From the NCBI RefSeq assembly GCF_003731635.1, contig NZ_RCUA01000007.1:62124-126123 (forward strand): a stretch of DNA of 64,000 nucleotides, in the 5' to 3' direction. Source of the stretch: Marisediminitalea oceani (GTDB taxonomy: Bacteria > Pseudomonadota > Gammaproteobacteria > Enterobacterales > Alteromonadaceae). The first letter of the stretch is position 1, and each line of letters opens with the position of its first letter. The position numbers were made by a program, and so were the translations under genes. This document shows, piece after piece, positions 25,492 to 34,684 of the stretch. The notes below the pieces were generated by a model. The model was not told where the DNA came from and did no database searches. It saw only the letters and a program-made list of their open reading frames with translations.

Positions 25492-27399
25492 TTACTGCTC
25501 TCTTGCTGGTGTTTCGTCATCCGACAGTTCCGGGGGGAATTCTACCGTGTCACCATTACTACACAAGGCAATACAACGAACATTTTCGATTTCGGGATCA
25601 ATCAGCATCTGGCCAATGGCCGACTGATTAAGCAGTGCGATACTGTCGTTGCTGTCAGGATGGCGGTCGTGCACCGACATATTGCGTCGTCGGGTGAAAA
25701 TATTGAGCGGAGAGCGGGTGCTGTAAAACCACTGGTTGAAACGGTCGAGCCAGCGGATCAGCGTATCCGGGAAGGTGTTTTTAATACCGCTACAGGTAAA
25801 CTGAGTGATTTCAGGGCTGTTACGCCTGAACCGCAAACGCACATCGTAAACAAAGGAATAATGGACGTCGCCAGATAAGATAATAAAGTGCGGTGGCGTT
25901 TTGTAGTGTCTGAAGATATTCAGAATAACACTGGCAGTACCTTTATGGGCCATCCAGTTTTCCGCGTCTACGGTTAACGCTTTGCCGGCCAGGGTGAAGA
26001 GTTTCTGGATCACCTCGATAAACTTCACGCCGTATATGGGCGCGGCGGAGACAACGATAACGGCATCCTGACCGATAAGCTGGTGCTGAAACTCACACAA
26101 GGCTTCCCAGTCCATCAGACCCGACGGTTTATTAAGACTGGATTCACTGCGCCAACGTCGGGTTCGGGTATCCAGTACGTGTACCGGAGGCTGAGTGTCC
26201 AGCTGGTAATGCCATTGTTCCCAGTCGAATAACGCGTCGATGAAAGCAGGGTGGTTCATCATGCCTTTAGCGGTAAAGTTCTCATTGGCGAGTTTTTCGA
26301 TAGCGGTAAACCTGTCGGGTTGATTTGCCCAGCCCTGACAAAGCCAGTAACCGGCCAGCGCATTGCCCACCATTCGCCGGGATAACGGATGACCGTAAAC
26401 CTCCTGCTCCCAGCCGCGGGTCAGGTTCCAGTCGTCGGTGACATCATGATCGTCAAATATCATGTAGGTAGGAATGTGTGCCAGCGCCCGGCGAACCTGC
26501 CCGAGGGATTGGCTGAACCGCTTAATAATGTCAGCTTCGCGGTTAAATAAGGCCTGATGGTCCGGGTCGACCTCATCGGCAGTAAACGAGATATCGGCCC
26601 ACAGCGATTCCGACCACACCAATAAATACATGGCAATCACTTCGGCCAGCCCAATCAGGTGGTTCTGCGCGTTAACCGAAGTAAACACCGGTTTTTTCTT
26701 GGCGCCAAAAAAGAGCTTGGATAACGCCGTATTGGTGGCTACCTGAGGCAGAATTTGCTGGCGGTGATAATAGCAGTACGGGTGACCATCAAGCTGGGCT
26801 GTTGAATCCACAATTGCCTCATCGAGATCTTCATGAAATAACCCCAGTCGTCTGATGGTTTGCATTATCGCCTGCAGCATGGGTCCGGCTACGTCATCAG
26901 CGTAGATTTGATCGCCGGTCATCAGCAGCAGGTCTGGTCTTTGCGCGCCGCCCTCACACTCCTGATGAATGAGTTCATCAACCCTCACCAGACTGTCTTC
27001 TGACGGGTGATGAGGTTTGCGACAACTGCCATGCAGCACATTGGATAGCGCTGCGGGCACGCGAAAATGCAGGTCATTCTGGCCCGGGTAGCACAGCGAA
27101 GGTAACTCGTTTTGCCAGCGTTGCTGTTGCTCAGTGTGATTAAAATTAAGCCGGTAATGATACAGCGTGTTTGCCGCCAGCGGCGTTTGTGGTGAGCAGG
27201 TCAGTACATGAATAAAAGCCTTTTCACCCACCTGAATAACGCGGTCGGTAGAGTTACTGTTTTGTGCCTGCTGCGCCTGATGCAGGGATACATCAATATC
27301 GGCCGGTTCTGACGTAACCAGCCATAAGGTAAAACCAGCCTGTTGCGTATGCCTTAAAACAGGGCCGGCGATAACAAGAGGAAGGGGTGATGAGGTCAA
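25492..27399 (-). CDS. PhoD-like metallophosphatase family protein
   Basis: A 635-residue protein of the alkaline phosphatase D superfamily. LLMTGDQIYADDV near residue 155 carries the metal-binding Asp residues; FDDHDVTDDWN near 313 and ILSGDVHYSF near 515 supply the remaining ligands. An N-terminal beta domain (about 1-130) precedes the catalytic part, as in PhoD. No clear Tat or Sec signal is seen, so a cytosolic location is likely. The substrate is unknown. It abuts fldB without a gap and probably heads the operon. Confidence 0.85.
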   Translation of the reverse strand: MTSSPLPLVIAGPVLRHTQQAGFTLWLVTSEPADIDVSLHQAQQAQNSNSTDRVIQVGEKAFIHVLTCSPQTPLAANTLYHYRLNFNHTEQQQRWQNELPSLCYPGQNDLHFRVPAALSNVLHGSCRKPHHPSEDSLVRVDELIHQECEGGAQRPDLLLMTGDQIYADDVAGPMLQAIMQTIRRLGLFHEDLDEAIVDSTAQLDGHPYCYYHRQQILPQVATNTALSKLFFGAKKKPVFTSVNAQNHLIGLAEVIAMYLLVWSESLWADISFTADEVDPDHQALFNREADIIKRFSQSLGQVRRALAHIPTYMIFDDHDVTDDWNLTRGWEQEVYGHPLSRRMVGNALAGYWLCQGWANQPDRFTAIEKLANENFTAKGMMNHPAFIDALFDWEQWHYQLDTQPPVHVLDTRTRRWRSESSLNKPSGLMDWEALCEFQHQLIGQDAVIVVSAAPIYGVKFIEVIQKLFTLAGKALTVDAENWMAHKGTASVILNIFRHYKTPPHFIILSGDVHYSFVYDVRLRFRRNSPEITQFTCSGIKNTFPDTLIRWLDRFNQWFYSTRSPLNIFTRRRNMSVHDRHPDSNDSIALLNQSAIGQMLIDPEIENVRCIALCSNGDTVEFPPELSDDETPAREQ

Positions 27400-27552
27400 A
27401 ACTGCTCCTGTAGTAGTTACTGCCAGACTATACGGTGCTGGTTGGCTTCAGGCAAGTGCGCTCAACGGCTCAGGGCGTTTGCTCAACGGGCTTGACCACG
27501 GTGAGTCAGTAAGCGACGATAAGCGCAAAATGACTATGGATTGGACCTGACA

Positions 27553-28695
27553 ATGAAATCAGCCTGGTTTTTAAGCCTGCTAGCCGCCGGCTTATTAAGT
27601 GCCTGCAGTAACGACAAGCAACCTACCGAAACCACAAACGAATTAAAATCGGCGCCGCAGGAGCATGTGCTTGCCGGTGCCTGGATTATGGAGGCCGCCG
27701 GCGGTGTTATGCTGGATCCGCAAACTTCCGGCCTGACCCATGTTGATGGGATGCTTTACACTATTTCCGATGGTAGCGCAAAAGAGTACCAGCGCCGTCG
27801 TTTACACAGAATCGATCCTGCCAGTGCCACCCTGGCGCCGCGCCCGGACGATATGGGCATGGCAAGCCGTGTTCGCCGCAGCTGTTTCTCTCAGTATCTG
27901 GCAGATGAGCCTGATTTAGAAGCGCTGGTGGCCGACCCCGAACAACCCAATGTGTTTTACACCGTTACTGAGGATGCCACGCGCACCGGCGCGATGTCTG
28001 ACCGCTGCCAGCAGCGCTATGAGGCAACCGGTTCAACCGATTACCCCACATTATTAGTGCGTATTGAAAAGCACGATAGCGGCAACGCTACCATGACACA
28101 TGTGCGCCCTCTGCAGTTTCCGCTCGAGTATGCGGTGGGAGACTTTCCTAATGATGGCATTGAAGGCATGGCACTGGGCCAGAACCGCACAATGTACCTG
28201 GCTCTTGAGCGGGATAATGCCGGCAACCCCAGAGTGTTCTCGGTGACCCTGGATGATAGCTTCTGGGACAGCACTGATTTTGCCGTAGTCACCGATCCGG
28301 GCCTGCAGGTTCCGGCATTCGACAGTGGTCGCCATCCAATCAACGGGTTGGAATATTATAAGCCTGCTGGTGCAGCCAGCGGCTTTTTACTTGCTGCGGC
28401 ACGTAACGATAACGAGTTGTGGGTCATTGATACGGCGGCTGAAAAGCCCACCCGGAAAATCGCCCTGCAATTTACCGCGCCTGGTGGCGACCCGGAGAAC
28501 TGCGCTGCACAGGAAGTCATGGACAATGCCTCAATCGAAGGGCTGGCGGTGATTGGTGACACCCTGTGGCTGGTAAACGATCCATGGAAAGTAAATTATA
28601 TGAAGAACCTGCAGTGCGAGGCTAACCGTAGTCGTTACGAGGGGATGGCACCGCTGTTGTTCAGCATGCCGCTGGATGCCAGCTGGTTTAATTAG
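27553..28695 (+). CDS. Secreted lipoprotein, propeller-like, related to esterase-like phytase/SdiA-regulated proteins
   Basis: A 380-residue predicted lipoprotein. I prefer ATG 27553 because the signal peptide then starts MKSAWFLSLL and ends in lipobox LLSAC (Cys 18). A TTG at 27541 would add four residues. The body has repeated short strands with SGLTHVDGMLYTISD, DLEALVADPEQPNVFYTVTE, DGIEGMALGQNRTMYLALE, NGLEYY and IEGLAVIGDTLWLVND. This six-blade-like pattern of EGLA repeats fits the esterase-like/SdiA-regulated propeller group. Several Cys may form disulfides. Function unknown. Confidence 0.75.
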   Translation: MKSAWFLSLLAAGLLSACSNDKQPTETTNELKSAPQEHVLAGAWIMEAAGGVMLDPQTSGLTHVDGMLYTISDGSAKEYQRRRLHRIDPASATLAPRPDDMGMASRVRRSCFSQYLADEPDLEALVADPEQPNVFYTVTEDATRTGAMSDRCQQRYEATGSTDYPTLLVRIEKHDSGNATMTHVRPLQFPLEYAVGDFPNDGIEGMALGQNRTMYLALERDNAGNPRVFSVTLDDSFWDSTDFAVVTDPGLQVPAFDSGRHPINGLEYYKPAGAASGFLLAAARNDNELWVIDTAAEKPTRKIALQFTAPGGDPENCAAQEVMDNASIEGLAVIGDTLWLVNDPWKVNYMKNLQCEANRSRYEGMAPLLFSMPLDASWFN

Positions 28696-28707
28696 GAAAA
28701 GATATAG

Positions 28708-28729
28708 CGGGCTGGCTTTAACCAGCCCG
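28708..28729. terminator. GC-rich hairpin between convergent genes
   Basis: An 8-bp stem (CGGGCTGG / CCAGCCCG) lies between the lipoprotein gene stop and the msrA stop. No T-run on either strand, so it is a weak or Rho-aided terminator at best. Confidence 0.5.
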
Positions 28730-28735
28730 AATTGA

Positions 28736-29287
28736 TTAGCGCAGGCGCTCGGCAAAGGTCTTTTTAAATTTTGCCAGTTTTGGCGCGACAACCATTGCGC
28801 AGTATTGGTTTTGCGGATTATTTTTAAAATAAGACTGATGATAATCTTCTGCAGCCGAATAGTTGGATAACGGTACTACCTCGGTCACGATGGGATCCGG
28901 CCATACCTTATCGTCTGTCATTTCCTGAATAATGGCTTCTGCTGCGGCTTTTTGTTCTTCGTCATGATAGAACACCGCACTGCGATACTGCGTGCCCACA
29001 TCATTACCCTGACGGTTTAACTGGGTTGGATCGTGCAGTGCAAAAAAGATTTCAAGTATTTCCCGATAACTGATTTGGTCAGGATAGTAAGTCAGCTGTA
29101 CTACTTCTGCATGGCCGGTATCACCTTTACAAACGGCCTCATAGCTGGGTGAATCAGTGTGGCCGCCGGCGTAGCCGGAAGTTGCCAGTTTAATGCCCTG
29201 AACCTGGTTAAAAGCTGATTCGATACACCAGAAGCAGCCGCCGGCCAGGGTGGCAGTTGCTGTGGTTTCTGTCGCTGTGGTTGTCAT
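28736..29287 (-). CDS. msrA: Peptide methionine-S-sulfoxide reductase MsrA
   Basis: A 183-residue repair enzyme that reduces the S-epimer of methionine sulfoxide in proteins. The catalytic GGCFWCIESAF is near residue 16, followed by GYAGGHTDSPSYEAVCKGDTG(HAE). A Cys in NQYCAMVV near the C-terminus is a likely resolving residue. No signal peptide, so cytosolic. Divergent from the DCC oxidoreductase gene, with 93 bp between. Confidence 0.95.
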   Translation of the reverse strand: MTTTATETTATATLAGGCFWCIESAFNQVQGIKLATSGYAGGHTDSPSYEAVCKGDTGHAEVVQLTYYPDQISYREILEIFFALHDPTQLNRQGNDVGTQYRSAVFYHDEEQKAAAEAIIQEMTDDKVWPDPIVTEVVPLSNYSAAEDYHQSYFKNNPQNQYCAMVVAPKLAKFKKTFAERLR

Positions 29288-29380
29288 AAAAACTCCGCGT
29301 TTTTGTTATGCATGAAGTGTGGTGGCGCAAAGCGTGATCTTCAAGTCATCCAGGCGATAAATTTGTGCGTATAAGCAGGC

Positions 29381-29788
29381 ATGAATACAAATACAACTCC
29401 ACAACTCACCATATTCTATGACGGCGGTTGCCCGCTGTGCGCCATAGAAATGCGCCATCTGAAACGCCTTAACCAAGATAATAAACTTGGCTTTGTCGAT
29501 ATTATGGCGGCGGACTTTGATCAGCGCTACCCCGAGCTTGATTGGCAGGCCCTGAACGACCGCATCCATGCTATGCGGGCTGATGGCACCATGCTTATCG
29601 GCCTGGATGTCACCTATGAAGCCTGGCGGCTGGTAGGAAAAGGCTGGTTGTATGCGCCATTGCGCTGGCCACTGGTAAAGCCGCTTGCTGACCGATTTTA
29701 CCTGTGGTTTGCCAAACACCGTTACCGCATATCTTACTTATTAACCGGGCAAAAACGTTGCCAGCAGTGTGAGCTTAAAAAAACATGA
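29381..29788 (+). CDS. DUF393 (DCC family) thiol-disulfide oxidoreductase-like protein
   Basis: A 135-residue protein. IFYDGGCPLCAIEMRHLKR near residue 9 is the defining DCC motif with a CPLC pair, in a thioredoxin-like setting. A short C-terminal Cys pair (RCQQC) could bind metal. The biochemical role of the family is not settled. The gene overlaps the SDR gene by 4 bp (ATGA), so the two are co-translated. Confidence 0.9.
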   Translation: MNTNTTPQLTIFYDGGCPLCAIEMRHLKRLNQDNKLGFVDIMAADFDQRYPELDWQALNDRIHAMRADGTMLIGLDVTYEAWRLVGKGWLYAPLRWPLVKPLADRFYLWFAKHRYRISYLLTGQKRCQQCELKKT

Positions 29789-30504
29789 ATGTATTAGTGA
29801 TTGGCAGTAGCGGCGCTATAGGTAAGGCCATTGCGCAGCAAATGCACAAGGTATTTCCACAGGCTACCGTTTACGCGGTGTCACGTCAGGCGCAGGAGAG
29901 TGACGACGGGCAGGCAAACCTCAAATCAGTACAGCTGGATACAACGGATGAGCAGGCGATTGCAGACTGGCTGGCAGAATGTAAGCAACACGACATGCAG
30001 TTTCACCATGTGGTGTGTACCACCGGTATATTGCACGACAGCGAGGTACAGCCGGAAAAACGGCTTGAAGACATCACGTCTGAGGCTCTGCAACACTACT
30101 TTGCCATTAACACTGTGCTGCCGATGCTGTGGATAAAACAGCTGGTAGGCTTTTTTCCTTCTGAGCATTCAACTTTAACCGTGCTGAGCGCCCGGGTAGG
30201 TAGTATCGAAGATAACGGCCTCGGTGGCTGGTACGGGTACCGGGCCTCAAAGGCGGCGCTCAATATGCTGGTTAAAACCGCTGCGGTGGAATATAAGCGG
30301 CGAGCCAAACATACCAGTCTGATTTGCTATCATCCGGGCACGGTGGACTCGCAGCTATCCGAGCCTTTTCAGCGTAACGTAAAACCTGAAAAACTGTTTA
30401 CGCCTGAGTTTACTGCGCAGCAACTGGTTGCCATGATTCAGCAACGCAAAGTAGAACACAGTCCTTATTTCCTCGACTGGGACAACAAACCCATCCCCTG
30501 GTAA
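29785..30504 (+). CDS. SDR family oxidoreductase (C-factor/CsgA-like)
   Basis: A 239-residue short-chain dehydrogenase. VLVIGSSGAIGKAIAQQM is the NAD(P)-binding loop at the N-terminus. Ser in LTVLSARVGS and the YxxxK pair in GWYGYRASKAALNML form the catalytic set. ICYHPGTVDSQLS fits the C-factor subgroup. The substrate is unknown. Start overlaps the DUF393 stop (ATGA). Confidence 0.92.
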   Translation: MNVLVIGSSGAIGKAIAQQMHKVFPQATVYAVSRQAQESDDGQANLKSVQLDTTDEQAIADWLAECKQHDMQFHHVVCTTGILHDSEVQPEKRLEDITSEALQHYFAINTVLPMLWIKQLVGFFPSEHSTLTVLSARVGSIEDNGLGGWYGYRASKAALNMLVKTAAVEYKRRAKHTSLICYHPGTVDSQLSEPFQRNVKPEKLFTPEFTAQQLVAMIQQRKVEHSPYFLDWDNKPIPW

Positions 30505-30698
30505 GTTGCGCGTACAGCGTTACCCGCCCGCTGGCTGATTGCTTCCGATGAAACCCAAGACTTTTTTACAGGGTATTGATAGTATGCCAATTGGAAAAAA
30601 TCGGACGACAGGACGCAGCCAACCGTCATTACCAATAAAAGAAGTTGTGCGCACCGTTCCGAAATAAAGCAACAATAAAAATCACAAGAGGAACTTAT

Positions 30699-32120
30699 AT
30701 GAGCGGGACCAGAGAACAGTTCGGATCGCGCCTTGGATTTATTCTGGCCGCCGCAGGCTCTGCGGTAGGTATTGGCAACCTGGTGGGATTTCCGGTAGGC
30801 GCTGCAAAAAATGGTGGCGGCGCATTCCTGCTGATGTATGCCATTTTTGTATTCGCTATTTGTTTACCGGTAATGATGGCTGAAATGTCGGTGGGACGGC
30901 ATACCAAGAAAGATCCGCTGGGAGCCTATTCTGATCTTACCGGCAACTCGGCAAAGTGGAAGATAGCCGGTTGGTTATCCATTGTTACGCCCTTTATGAT
31001 TGCCGTGTTTTATCTGGTAATCACGGTATGGATATTTGGCTACCTGTTTTATGCGGTGACCGGCGATTTAGAGTTACTCGCCGATCCGAGTACCTTTGGT
31101 AATTTTATCAACTCGCCGGTGATATTCGCTTACATGGCTGCGGTGCTGGGCATTATGTACGGCATCTTACAGGGCGGTGTTAAGCAAGGTATCGAAAAAG
31201 CGGCCAAGCTACTCATGCCCACCTTGTTTGTGATGCTGGTTTTACTGGTGATTTTCGTGCTGACACGCGACAACGCTATGGCTGGTGTGAGCTTTTATCT
31301 GGTACCGGATTTCAGCAAAATTAATGCCTCGGTTATCAACGGCGCCCTGTCGCAGGCTTTCTTCTCATTAAGTCTGGGCATGGGGATCATGATTACCTAT
31401 GGTAGTTACATAGATAACCAGTCTGACATCCCTAACTCGGCCAAGCTGGTGGCTATCACCGATACCGCGGTGGCGTTTACCGCCGGTCTGATGATCCTGC
31501 CAGCGATATTCTCGTTTAATCCGAATATCGATCCTAACGAGCTGAGTGAGTCATCAATTAGTATGATTTTCTCATTTTTGCCGCAGATTTTTCTGGCACT
31601 GCAAACCAGCATCGGATTTATTGGCGCCAGTATCGTGGCCAGCATATTCTTCCTGCTGGTTTTCTTTGCCGCCATAACCTCCCTGGTCTCTATCTTTGAG
31701 GTGCCCGTGGCTGCGTTAATGGATGAAAAAGACTACAGCCGTCGCAAGTCGCTGGTAGTACTAGGCGCTCTGCTGGTTATCTTCGCCGCGCTGTGTGCAT
31801 TGTCGTTTGGCTTTGTGCCGGCTCTGACTTCATTCACCGCCTATGCGGGAGCGGATAAGTCTTTCTTCGATGTCGTATATGACGTGTTCTACGACACGAT
31901 TTTGCCACTCAACGGATTACTGATCTGTATTTTTGTGATGTATCGCTGGAAACGCCATAACTTTAACAAGGCATTGCAGGTTGGCGCCCCCAACTACAAA
32001 GGTAGCTGGGTCGAACGCTATGTGGATATTTCGGTAGGTACGTTTATTCCGCTTATCCTGGCGGTGATCTTCGTTAATACCGTGGCGCTGAAATATTTCG
32101 GTGTCAGTCTGTTTGGATAG
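30699..32120 (+). CDS. Sodium-dependent transporter, NSS/SNF family
   Basis: A 473-residue inner-membrane transporter of the LeuT fold. The first helix carries FILAAAGSAVGIGNLVGFP, the unwound Na+/substrate site. About eleven to twelve helices are visible. Bacterial members import amino acids with Na+; the substrate is not predictable. ATG 30699 is chosen because AAGAGGAA lies six bases upstream. An in-frame GTG at 30645 would add an unlikely 18-residue leader. Confidence 0.93.
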   Translation: MSGTREQFGSRLGFILAAAGSAVGIGNLVGFPVGAAKNGGGAFLLMYAIFVFAICLPVMMAEMSVGRHTKKDPLGAYSDLTGNSAKWKIAGWLSIVTPFMIAVFYLVITVWIFGYLFYAVTGDLELLADPSTFGNFINSPVIFAYMAAVLGIMYGILQGGVKQGIEKAAKLLMPTLFVMLVLLVIFVLTRDNAMAGVSFYLVPDFSKINASVINGALSQAFFSLSLGMGIMITYGSYIDNQSDIPNSAKLVAITDTAVAFTAGLMILPAIFSFNPNIDPNELSESSISMIFSFLPQIFLALQTSIGFIGASIVASIFFLLVFFAAITSLVSIFEVPVAALMDEKDYSRRKSLVVLGALLVIFAALCALSFGFVPALTSFTAYAGADKSFFDVVYDVFYDTILPLNGLLICIFVMYRWKRHNFNKALQVGAPNYKGSWVERYVDISVGTFIPLILAVIFVNTVALKYFGVSLFG

Positions 32121-32130
32121 TCTAGGCCAG

Positions 32131-32148
32131 GCCGGCCATCAGGCCGGC
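32131..32148. terminator. Short GC palindrome at the convergent stops
   Basis: GCCGGCC / GGCCGGC stem with loop ATCA, overlapping the last codons of the minus-strand epimerase-like gene. No T-run. It may slow polymerase from either side. Confidence 0.4.
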
Positions 32149-32975
32149 TGCATTGTCCAGGGGGTGGGGTAATTAAGCGTTATCCCCAGGCCGGTAAGGG
32201 TTGCCCCGGGGTTGATATGTTTACCTGAAGGCACGCTTGCGCTGGTTAATTCGTCACTAAATTCAACGGCTGGTAACCCCAGCCGTTTTGCCATTTGCGG
32301 ATAATAATCACCGCGCATAGGGTGTTCATCGCTGCATAAATGCCAGAGCTTGTTAGCGGGCTTTTGCACTAAGAGCGCCTCTATCACCTTTACCACATCA
32401 TCAACATGAACCAGGTTTACTACCTGAGTTGCGCCGCTCAGTGTCCGGCCTGCCAGGGTCTTTACCGGATGCCGATCGGGCCCCGTTAAACCGGCCAGGC
32501 GCAATATGTATCCCGAGTCCGGCGCAGTGTTTTGAAGCCATTGCTCAATCTCAACATGGGCTTCGCCAGAGGCGGTGTTCGGGGCTGGCGCGGTACCAGT
32601 GGTGATATCACCTTCCTGATCGCCATAAACCGATGTGGTACTGATAAAAATGAGCTGTTTGGGAGGAGCTTGGTTATACAACGCCGATATCAGTTGCTGC
32701 ATGGCTGAGGTAAATTGGTTTAAATCGGTATTGCGTCTGCCTGGTGGAATATTAAGAACAAAAGTGCTGTCGGGGGCTACCGCAAGCAGGTCCTGAGGAT
32801 TATCTCCCAGCGTATAAGGGATGGCCTGAATACCTTGCTGACTTAATGCCCGGGCTTTGTCTTCACTGCGGGTGGTTCCGTAGATAGTCATCTGAGAACG
32901 AAAATGGCTGGCGAGATAACCTCCCAGCCAGCCACAACCACAAAGTATTAGTTTATTTTCCTGTTGAGATGTCAT
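32139..32975 (-). CDS. NAD-dependent epimerase-like protein (YeeZ type)
   Basis: A 278-residue extended SDR-like protein. ILCGCGWLGGYLASHF near residue 11 is the nucleotide-binding loop; FISTTSVYGDQEGDIT near 105 carries the catalytic-type Ser and Tyr region, and LRLAGLTGPDRHPV near 158 is typical of the YeeZ/SDR epimerases. Function is unknown. No clear Shine-Dalgarno precedes ATG 32975; instead a hairpin ends four bases before it. Confidence 0.85.
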   Translation of the reverse strand: MTSQQENKLILCGCGWLGGYLASHFRSQMTIYGTTRSEDKARALSQQGIQAIPYTLGDNPQDLLAVAPDSTFVLNIPPGRRNTDLNQFTSAMQQLISALYNQAPPKQLIFISTTSVYGDQEGDITTGTAPAPNTASGEAHVEIEQWLQNTAPDSGYILRLAGLTGPDRHPVKTLAGRTLSGATQVVNLVHVDDVVKVIEALLVQKPANKLWHLCSDEHPMRGDYYPQMAKRLGLPAVEFSDELTSASVPSGKHINPGATLTGLGITLNYPTPWTMQPA

Positions 32976-32978
32976 TTA

Positions 32979-33023
32979 CGCTACCGGTGTTTGTTTTGCT
33001 AAAGCTTAACACTTCCGGTAGCG
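32979..33023 (-). promoter_or_regulatory. Stem-loop abutting the epimerase-like gene start codon
   Basis: Perfect 9-bp arms CGCTACCGG (32979-32987) and CCGGTAGCG (33015-33023), extended inward by TGTT/AACA after a small bulge. In the minus-strand RNA the hairpin ends three bases before the ATG. It would occupy the ribosome site, or act as a weak terminator for yggN upstream. Confidence 0.5.
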
Positions 33024-33029
33024 ATTTCA

Positions 33030-33833
33030 TTATTGTTTCAGGGTCGATTTGCCGGTGGTTTCCAGTAAATCCAGACCAGATAATCCGGCGATATTCTTCT
33101 GCATGCGTGATTCGGCATAGTCTGCTTTAGCCAGCACGGTGCATAATGCTTCAGCTTTACTTTCCAGCGCATCCGCTTCACCTTCTACGCGTTGCTCAAT
33201 CATTTCGCCAAAGTTTTCCATACGGTTAGCAAAGGCGTCCATATCACCGTCTTCAAACAGCATCTGACGACCAATCGCCATTAACAGGTGACCGGTAGAA
33301 CGCTCTACCAGCGATTCAATCTTGTCATCAAACTCTTCGCTCCAGGCGGCATCGGCCCAGTCGCCATCGAGGCCAGTGCTGTCGAACTTATAAGTACCGT
33401 CGGCAGCGTAAAAGCGCTCGTCAATCTCATTCGACAGGTCAGTAAACAGCGTATCAAAATCTTCAGCCAGGTCGTTATCTTCACCCAGCAGTTCAGTGAA
33501 TACTTCGGTAATGGCGAAGCTGGCAATCTTGATGCCGTCGCGGGCAATTTCAACTGTCATAGGAATAGCGGTTTCAATACTGCTGTAATAATCAGACACC
33601 CAGCGTTGTTCGTCGTTATCCAGATTAACTGCCTGGTTATCTACATATAACTGGTGACTTGGCGTGATCAGAACCTTTTCGCCACTTTCGGTGGTAATGG
33701 TCAGATCGCCATGGTCAAAGGTTACCGAGCCGTGCAGTTCCATATTACATTGATTATCGACTTCAACGTGTGCCAGCGCAGGTTGGGCAATAAAAGCAGT
33801 GGTTAAAATCAATGATGCAGCAACAGTTTTCAT
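33030..33833 (-). CDS. yggN: DUF2884 (YggN) family exported protein
   Basis: A 267-residue protein with a signal peptide (cleavage near ALA-HVE, residue 21). The mature part starts VEVDNQCNMELHGSVTFDHGDLTI and continues with an acid-rich helical half. This matches the YggN/DUF2884 family of gammaproteobacteria, for which no activity is known. The upstream region has a small inverted repeat ATACGA-ATG-TCGTAT at 33861-33875, a possible operator. Confidence 0.85.
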   Translation of the reverse strand: MKTVAASLILTTAFIAQPALAHVEVDNQCNMELHGSVTFDHGDLTITTESGEKVLITPSHQLYVDNQAVNLDNDEQRWVSDYYSSIETAIPMTVEIARDGIKIASFAITEVFTELLGEDNDLAEDFDTLFTDLSNEIDERFYAADGTYKFDSTGLDGDWADAAWSEEFDDKIESLVERSTGHLLMAIGRQMLFEDGDMDAFANRMENFGEMIEQRVEGEADALESKAEALCTVLAKADYAESRMQKNIAGLSGLDLLETTGKSTLKQ

Positions 33834-34092
33834 GGTTATCCTAAATTATGCTTTTAAACAATACGAATGTCGTATCGCAATTCACAGGCCAATCTGTTAA
33901 GTTTATACAAAACAATGGGTTATGTTTTTATTGGTTTTAAAGCTACATATTTATTCCCTATTGTTTTGGAAGTAACACTAATTATTAGCGTATTTGACCA
34001 TGTTCATTATTCAGCGGAATATTGATTTTGCGCATGTTCATTTTTGTTTCCTTAGTGCATAATACGCGCAGAATTTTTATAGGGTAAAGATT

Positions 34093-34284
34093 ATGAGTGA
34101 CTGGATTGATGCAATTTTATTTGGTGTTGCGTTAGTAGCGTTTACTTTAGGCATGAGCAGCATCGTCATGGGCTTTATGTCTGGTAAAGAGGGCAGCGAA
34201 GCCCTTCACGAGCGTATTGAGATGGGTTACCTGGGCGTTAGCGGCCTGGTAGTCAGCCTGTTGATGCTCTACGTAATCGGCTAA
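34093..34284 (+). CDS. Small two-helix membrane protein of unknown function
   Basis: A 63-residue protein with two hydrophobic helices (about 8-30 and 47-62) joined by a charged loop (SGKEGSEALHERIEMG). The ATG follows GGGTAAAG at a suitable spacing and a strong terminator ends the gene, so it looks like a real single-gene unit. No family recognised. Confidence 0.75.
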   Translation: MSDWIDAILFGVALVAFTLGMSSIVMGFMSGKEGSEALHERIEMGYLGVSGLVVSLLMLYVIG

Positions 34285-34311
34285 TTAACAGCTCACCGAT
34301 TTTCGGTAAAC

Positions 34312-34338
34312 AAAAAGCGCTCACTTGAGCGCTTTTTT
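34312..34338 (+). terminator. Rho-independent terminator after the 63-residue gene
   Basis: A 12-bp perfect stem (five A, GCGCTCA / TGAGCGC, T-run) with a very short loop, followed by TGTTTT. Confidence 0.93.
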
Positions 34339-34442
34339 GTTTTCAGAATAAATAGCCTACTCGGTTGGTTTTTATCTTAAAGATGGCGATTTGAAAGTGA
34401 AGCAAGGAGTTAGCTAAGACTGGTGTATAAAGATCGTTGTCG

Positions 34443-34596
34443 GCCCTTATCAGTGAAAAGCGTCATCGTCACTGGAAGAACAAACTAGACCGTCAATGAC
34501 GGCACATCCATGTGCCGCATCAACTGAATCCTCATCCATGATGATTCTTCTAGTTTGTTGTGTCTTCCAGTGACGATGACAACACTGAAGAAGGGC
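34443..34596. repeat. Composite long inverted repeat with nested hairpins (MITE-like or structured RNA)
   Basis: Fills much of the 400-bp gene-free stretch 34285-34684. Outer arms: 34462-34489 and 34549-34580, identical as inverted copies for 18 bases (GTCATCGTCACTGGAAGA) and, after a 4-base insertion in the right arm, for another 10. The pairing extends outward through TCAGTG/CACTGA and GCCCTT/AAGGGC with small bulges. Inside lie a small palindrome CGTCAATGACG, a hairpin CGGCACA-TCCA-TGTGCCG (34500-34517) and GAATCCTCAT-CC-ATGATGATTC (34526-34547). No reading frame is supported. The arms have no obvious direct-repeat target site. Outside it, 34339-34442 and 34597-34684 hold nothing else I recognise. 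Confidence 0.85.
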
Positions 34597-34684
34597 GAAA
34601 TTATTAGTCTTTCTTCGACTCAAACAAAGTAAGTCCTTGGCATAGGCAATTTAAAGCCCTTATCTTACAAGGTGAATGCTTTTG

